Assembly (NCBI GenBank): GCA_040007355.1
Contig: JBDTVE010000266.1
Span: 1-30,293 of the forward strand
Direction of reading: 5' to 3'
From: JACMLD01 sp040007355
GTDB taxonomy: Bacteria > Bacteroidota > Bacteroidia > Chitinophagales > Chitinophagaceae
Length of the DNA stretch: 30,293 nucleotides
Made by a program: the position numbers and the translations under genes. The notes below the pieces were generated by a model. The model saw only the letters and a list, made by a program, of their open reading frames with translations, was not told the origin of the DNA and did not search any database. Each line of letters opens with the position of its first letter. Position 1 is the stretch's first letter. Below are positions 26,301 to 30,293 of the stretch, piece by piece.

Positions 26301-29300
26301 ATACGGGTCTTGATATCATGTCCTTTGTGCGGTGGAATGTTTACTGCCAGGATAAGGCTTCCGGCAACTACACCGCCCAACCGGGTAAATGTGCGCGTAC
26401 GGCAGCCTGTAACCGTGAAGTAGACGAATGGGCGCTCTTTAAAGTGTTATATTATTCTGCTAAAGAGGAAATAAAGGAAAAGGAGGCAGCTTGTGATGTT
26501 AGTGATCTGTTCACTGATCCCCTGGCCGCAATGTTGCAGGTTACCAACCCGTCTGCCGTTATGGAGGGAGATTGCGCGGCGCTTTCATTGTTCGGGATAT
26601 CGCAGCGTAACGGGGGAATAGCGATACAATACAATGGTGTGCAAAAGATAGCCCGGGAGGTGACTGTCCGGTATTTTGCAGTAAGCGCGAATGGCCAGGT
26701 GGATAATAATGCGGGTGGAAGCATGCTATTTCCCGCAAGCACCGCCCCCGGCACGATACAAATGACGGCTGGTAATGCCAACCTGTTATATAGTATTGAT
26801 TTTGCACGTTGCGATTTGGCTCACCCGTATTACACCAAAACGCGCCGCAATTACAATGGTGTAACCCTTGCCTCCGTTGGTACACAAGTGCAAAACAAAC
26901 CCAGGGAAGAACTGAACCAGAACGCCGGTTTTGCCATCACCAGGGAATGCAATGAAAGTTGCGAACAGGCCGCAGATGGCTGGATGCAGCAACTGGCCGG
27001 TTGCAACCTTGAATTCAGTTCTACTGAATATACGGCGCTAAGAGAGGGATTGATAGCAGTATGCAAGAGCAGTTGCCGGGTCAATGTGCAGGACCATCCC
27101 TTTGGGGCATCTACCACGAATATTGCCACTGAGCACGGCGATAAGACTTTTAAAGATGTATTGTTGCGCGTACTGGGGTCGCTGCGCTTTTCTGCCATCT
27201 GCAACGACCTACTGCTCAGTTTTCCTCCTGCTATAGATGCATTACCATTATATACCAATGAACAGGTACGCACCTTACGGGATTGCGCCTATGATAAATT
27301 GAAATCCTGGAAAAGCATTTACCAGCAAAGCCGGGGATACAGCAGTCTTGCGGACTATATAAAAAGCAATATTGATTCCTTCTTCTCATTAACCGATGAA
27401 GAAATAACAAGCCTCCTGGTTGCCTATGAGCAAAATTGCGTAACGCCCAGGGCGATACTACTGCCAGCTTCGCTTAGTTGCAATGCCTCACAACCCAAAA
27501 CCTGTTTGTCCTGCACAGAATTACAGGATGAGGCCTTAAATTTTATGACTGAGTATAATTATGTCAGCAGCGATACCACTGGCTACTATGAATTGCTGGC
27601 CAGGTTTGTCAACCGGAAATATGGGTTTAATCTTTCTTCGGTTGATATCTATACAGGGTTGCAACAATGCACCGCAGATACTGCTGTGGTTTCAAAGGAT
27701 ACCATTGATTGCGCAAATATTCTCAGTGCATACAAACATTTCCAGCAATTAATACCCGTTTGCACTGTATGTAACCCCAACGGTCTCAAAGCAGACAGCC
27801 TGTACAAAACACAACTCACCCATTGGTTAAATACAGAAACAGGTCACCAGTTAAGTTTTGACTATTATAGCAAGCTGGCAACATCCTGTAATATTGCTTT
27901 TGACTATCCGGCAAAGCATTTAACGACATGCGACACGGAAACCATAGCCCCAACCAGCGCGCCGCGATTGATCAACTGTTGCATGCCTTTTGCAGAACTG
28001 GAACAATTTAAACAGGTCTTTGCCGACTCCATTGATGCCCGCCTGCTGGCCCTGTATTTTTCGTTGCTGCGTGTGCAAGGGTCTCCACCAATTAACCTGC
28101 CGGTGGCCAATTATACCTGGCCGTACGACTCCATACTTTACTACTTCCACAATTTCAGGATTGCCGGCGCTTATCATATTACGGTGGGACCCGATTCAAT
28201 AACCAGTTATACGCCCGACTATTCAAGCGACTGCCAATCCCTAACGCTTAATTTTAAAACCGGTCAGGGTGCAGGCAATGCGCCATTGTACGTGTTGTGT
28301 AATAAACCGATGGAACCAACCCTGGCAGTGGACGAGAACAACTGCATCAACCAGCAAATCAGCGTGGCCATGAGTAATTCCCACAGCGATTACCTGGAAT
28401 ACCTGGAAAAAATGCAACGCGATTACCGCGATGCTTACTATACAAAATGCCTCAGTATTACACCTCGCTTAACGCTGGAAGCGGTATATAACCAGCCACA
28501 GGAATACCAGTACACACTGTATTACTATGATCAGTCCGGCAACCTCGTAAAAACCATACCACCAGCGGGCGTGCAACCAATTGATGAGGAGACTGATGGT
28601 GCCGCGCGGATGGAACGGGTGAAGAATGCGCGGTTGGCAGACAAGGATTATTGCTATGAATACAGCGATGCACCGGCGATGAATGGAACTGCCCAGATAA
28701 CCATTGCGGACAGACCGGAGATACATCAAAACGCCGGGCCTTTTACAGTTGAGGCATTTGTTAAGTTTGACAACCCCGCGCTGACCCAGACCATACTTAC
28801 AAAGCAATCAGTCAACAGTCTCGATAATAAAACGGACGGCTATAAGATCTATATAAACAATGGCCGCCTAATGGTAGACATGGCAGCGCACGGCAGCGAA
28901 CGATGGATGCAGACGCTTAGTAAATTGGTACAATATCCCTGGCCGGCGCCATACGCCAATCAGCCACCGGTAACCATACGCAGTAAGGTTCAGGTGCCGG
29001 TGCCCCGTGCATTGTATCGATCACTCACCGCCAGGGTAACCAGCAATTTCAGCACCCTGGTGGGTAGCGGCCAATGGTACCATATCGCCATTCAAAACAC
29101 TGGCAACTGGAGCAATCCCGTGCGTGTATATATTAATGGCAGCCTGGCTAACCTTGATCTGGAAGCTAACGTATATGATTATACGCCCTCAGGACCGCCC
29201 GAGCTACTTGCTGCGGATATCGCCGCCGGCACTACTATGCTCGATTTTAGTTACAGCGCTACCACGGTTCCCCTGAACCTCAACAATGGGAACGCCGCCA

Positions 29301-30293
29301 ACCTGGTAATTGGCGCCGAAACAAGTGGCCTGCTGGGCAGTATTAAACAGGTGCGTCTATATAACCGCGCATTACCAGTCACTGAAATCCGCAGCAATGC
29401 GTTCAGTACCTGCCTGGTGCCGCAATCTGAAGGCAGCCTGGTAGTCTGGCTGCCCTTGAACCGTGAAGAAAAAGGCGGCAGTAGTACGGACCGCGTTAAC
29501 CAGTTGTCAACCATCAATACCCGCACGGTTTTTAGTGAGGCCTACCAACCGGTATACCCCACCCATCGCCTGGCCACCCGCTACTATTATAATTCACTCA
29601 ATACAGTTATCAGGCAATCCACCCCCGATGGTGGTTCCACCAGTTTTTGGTACGATTTGCCCGGAAGGCTGGTGGCCTCTCAGAATGCGGAACAAAAAAC
29701 ATCCACGCGGGGAGAAACAAACAACAGGTATAGTTATATTAAATACGATGCACTGGGCCGGATAACCGAAACCGGAGAAAAAACGGGAGCAACCAGCATG
29801 ACGGCGGCAATCGCAAAAACAGACCCCGTTATTGTCAACAGTTCCATTAATAACTGGCTGAAAGCCGGAACCGATATGCAGTTGGTTCAAACCATCTATG
29901 ATCAGCCCAATAAAACGATTGTAACCGATAACAGCATTACCGGCAACCAAAATATGTATAATACCTCCCGTAAAAGAGTGGTTGCCACTATTTACCGGGG
30001 CACAACCGGCGACCCGGCAGATTATAACAATGCCACCCATTTCCAGTATGATATCTGTGGCAATATAAAACGTCTCTGGCAGGAGAACAAGAAATCGGTA
30101 ACCGGTTCTCCCGTTAATATGCTCCGGGACTTCCAGTACGATTATGACTTGGCAAGCGGGAAAGTAAACTACATCATTTATCAAAAAGACAAGGGTGATC
30201 AGTTTATATACAAATATGATTATGATCCCGACAATCGGCTGCTCCGCGCTTACAGTGGGCGCGATATGAACACATTGCAACTGGATGCCGGTT
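23396..30293 (+). CDS. Second giant secreted RHS/YD-repeat protein with LamG-like domain (3' end beyond window)
   Basis: The frame from ATG 23396 is open to the last base (2299 codons), so the C-terminus is missing. A signal peptide (LKAVLLIATLTMSCTVLKSQ) opens it. Residues about 355-570 match a module common in Bacteroidota RHS proteins: GNLRKRQSV, LGRMAVNILPAP, YYYGKPQQEELDRLFGNEAG and DANGQATVSYLNASGQTVAT. Residues about 640-1650 are Cys-rich (CADCYYDLLIRVTDNCG, GCFNDCKTCLAALG). A YD unit at about 1703 (YYYDQSGNLVKTIPPAGV) precedes a LamG/concanavalin-like domain (about 1762-2010: ITIADRPEIHQNAGPFTVEA, GQWYHIAI, VYINGSL). YD repeats resume at about 2062 (FWYDLPGRLVAS, IKYDALGRITETGE, FQYDICGNIKRLW, YKYDYDPDNRLLRAYSG). 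The RHS core and any variable C-terminal tip would lie downstream. It starts 9 nt after the preceding gene. Confidence 0.9.
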   Translation, partial: MQDCRRCYRTIKLKAVLLIATLTMSCTVLKSQTEKYIQVLTGDIKKGDTCVVLDDKFRDAEKWATVEKHLTVNNLVTFEIRYDTSANYFNRNFSCTLQVDIEYQKADGEQQVLKNISLQVNYDTLPGSTHQGIAYYKFTGGHRVKITVSKIKSQQWDNKLPPVFRIRNEIFIQRAYALNLHDPALAVLSYSGNESAPSSVTTQLGSRISGTRVADLPGQQVTISWDGYNPAFPQYDFEWTFYDDSSLVGSSVNRDDFSFSQQALEAVFKNNSSRITIGLPFYQLNIIYNKGWVFHRVRGIRYDATTGDRTEGAWSYAGSYQHNGNAYGLLRSQGHEEDLNWQYNVSFSEEGKRREIVDYFDGNLRKRQSVTLNNDYTGSRALVQENIPDALGRMAVNILPAPTDETSIHYFRDFNKSAVSDLPYSYSDFETPGSCLSVPSAMSNHSGAARYYSNFNQLKGDNSNAFYFTKYIPDAGGYPFAVTGFTPDNTGRIRFRAGVGPVLQPGKPPAEDHTTRYYYGKPQQEELDRLFGNEAGDASHYLKNMAIDANGQATVSYLNASGQTVATALSGLRPVNLQPLPNYQLKNTALITALGSKNDMVRDPAHLSLTYSSTFLAAAPGSFTLQYDFTPRSLQVLYGVENEKICADCYYDLLIRVTDNCGNPIQSVNQEAIFTEKTTCEPAPTRQKGTLPVNIEQPGEYNISYQLKLSRKAIEYYSDQFLVQNTSLAKESDFRRSYLHKIDISGCFNDCKTCLAALGAEADFMLHMTGILQHDNNIISNVEDSAWIKNLYKQLLDECNLLQQGCGQTESPCELQTLQLKEDLTPGGQYMLYDPTTNKFIERDINVFLKNRNALTTPVTINGVSKPFNQLSEVEIIANWQDDWATMLLAWHPENKNNCFIDACALNAESDMYDNRFLNTDDARQAHTQFYWFGDDYRSVINNDPWFKPGAGGATKKVGFLSLLNNYRNTGLDIMSFVRWNVYCQDKASGNYTAQPGKCARTAACNREVDEWALFKVLYYSAKEEIKEKEAACDVSDLFTDPLAAMLQVTNPSAVMEGDCAALSLFGISQRNGGIAIQYNGVQKIAREVTVRYFAVSANGQVDNNAGGSMLFPASTAPGTIQMTAGNANLLYSIDFARCDLAHPYYTKTRRNYNGVTLASVGTQVQNKPREELNQNAGFAITRECNESCEQAADGWMQQLAGCNLEFSSTEYTALREGLIAVCKSSCRVNVQDHPFGASTTNIATEHGDKTFKDVLLRVLGSLRFSAICNDLLLSFPPAIDALPLYTNEQVRTLRDCAYDKLKSWKSIYQQSRGYSSLADYIKSNIDSFFSLTDEEITSLLVAYEQNCVTPRAILLPASLSCNASQPKTCLSCTELQDEALNFMTEYNYVSSDTTGYYELLARFVNRKYGFNLSSVDIYTGLQQCTADTAVVSKDTIDCANILSAYKHFQQLIPVCTVCNPNGLKADSLYKTQLTHWLNTETGHQLSFDYYSKLATSCNIAFDYPAKHLTTCDTETIAPTSAPRLINCCMPFAELEQFKQVFADSIDARLLALYFSLLRVQGSPPINLPVANYTWPYDSILYYFHNFRIAGAYHITVGPDSITSYTPDYSSDCQSLTLNFKTGQGAGNAPLYVLCNKPMEPTLAVDENNCINQQISVAMSNSHSDYLEYLEKMQRDYRDAYYTKCLSITPRLTLEAVYNQPQEYQYTLYYYDQSGNLVKTIPPAGVQPIDEETDGAARMERVKNARLADKDYCYEYSDAPAMNGTAQITIADRPEIHQNAGPFTVEAFVKFDNPALTQTILTKQSVNSLDNKTDGYKIYINNGRLMVDMAAHGSERWMQTLSKLVQYPWPAPYANQPPVTIRSKVQVPVPRALYRSLTARVTSNFSTLVGSGQWYHIAIQNTGNWSNPVRVYINGSLANLDLEANVYDYTPSGPPELLAADIAAGTTMLDFSYSATTVPLNLNNGNAANLVIGAETSGLLGSIKQVRLYNRALPVTEIRSNAFSTCLVPQSEGSLVVWLPLNREEKGGSSTDRVNQLSTINTRTVFSEAYQPVYPTHRLATRYYYNSLNTVIRQSTPDGGSTSFWYDLPGRLVASQNAEQKTSTRGETNNRYSYIKYDALGRITETGEKTGATSMTAAIAKTDPVIVNSSINNWLKAGTDMQLVQTIYDQPNKTIVTDNSITGNQNMYNTSRKRVVATIYRGTTGDPADYNNATHFQYDICGNIKRLWQENKKSVTGSPVNMLRDFQYDYDLASGKVNYIIYQKDKGDQFIYKYDYDPDNRLLRAYSGRDMNTLQLDAG

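Noticed and set aside
1..30293. CRISPR arrays, tRNA genes, insertion sequences
   Set aside because: No regularly spaced direct repeats, no tRNA-like cloverleaf with a TTC-loop motif and no transposase-like reading frame were recognised on either strand.

Overview
The window comes from a Bacteroidota genome, most likely Chitinophagaceae or a close relative. The reasons are the ribosomal cluster rpsF-rpsR-rplI with no ssb gene inside it, a glycine-rich RRM protein, a remnant of a type IX secretion (T9SS) C-terminal sorting domain, a tandem DUF1080 protein, promoter elements of the Bacteroidota TTTG/TAnnTTTG kind, and giant Cys-rich RHS/YD proteins typical of that phylum. The assignment is by protein family resemblance and could not be tested by a search.

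Layout. Positions 1-90 hold the 3' end of a 5S rRNA and its terminator, so the window starts at the end of an rRNA operon. Positions 550-4370 (+ strand) hold a secreted tandem DUF1080 protein, an AraC-type regulator, an NTF2/SnoaL-like protein and a small YdhR-like dimeric alpha/beta-barrel protein, separated by long non-coding gaps. Positions 4590-6900 (- strand) hold a glycine-rich RNA-binding protein with its own terminator, the ribosomal operon rpsF-rpsR-rplI with a recognisable promoter and terminator, and a broken T9SS cargo gene that keeps a signal peptide and sorting domain but has lost its middle. Positions 7260-9170 hold htpG (Hsp90) and its terminator. Positions 9171-9856 are non-coding and carry short dispersed-repeat sequences.

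From 9857 to the end of the window (over 20 kb) runs one tightly packed + strand array of seven genes, with gaps of 4-16 nt and one 17-nt overlap. In order they encode: an exported protein ending in an S74 intramolecular chaperone/autoprotease domain; an 845-aa protein with a helical N-terminal half and a probable outer-membrane beta-barrel C-terminal half; a secreted protein rich in Ig/Fn3-like strands; a small secreted CxxC protein; a 2358-aa RHS/SpvB-like shell protein; a small secreted protein; and a second giant protein (at least 2299 aa, running off the window) with Cys-rich repeats, a LamG-like domain and YD repeats. All seven have N-terminal export signals. This is the region worth attention. 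It looks like a dedicated envelope or secreted apparatus built around two RHS-type shells, with a beta-barrel and a self-processing fibre-like protein as partners. The domain calls are seen in the sequence; a joint function is inference.
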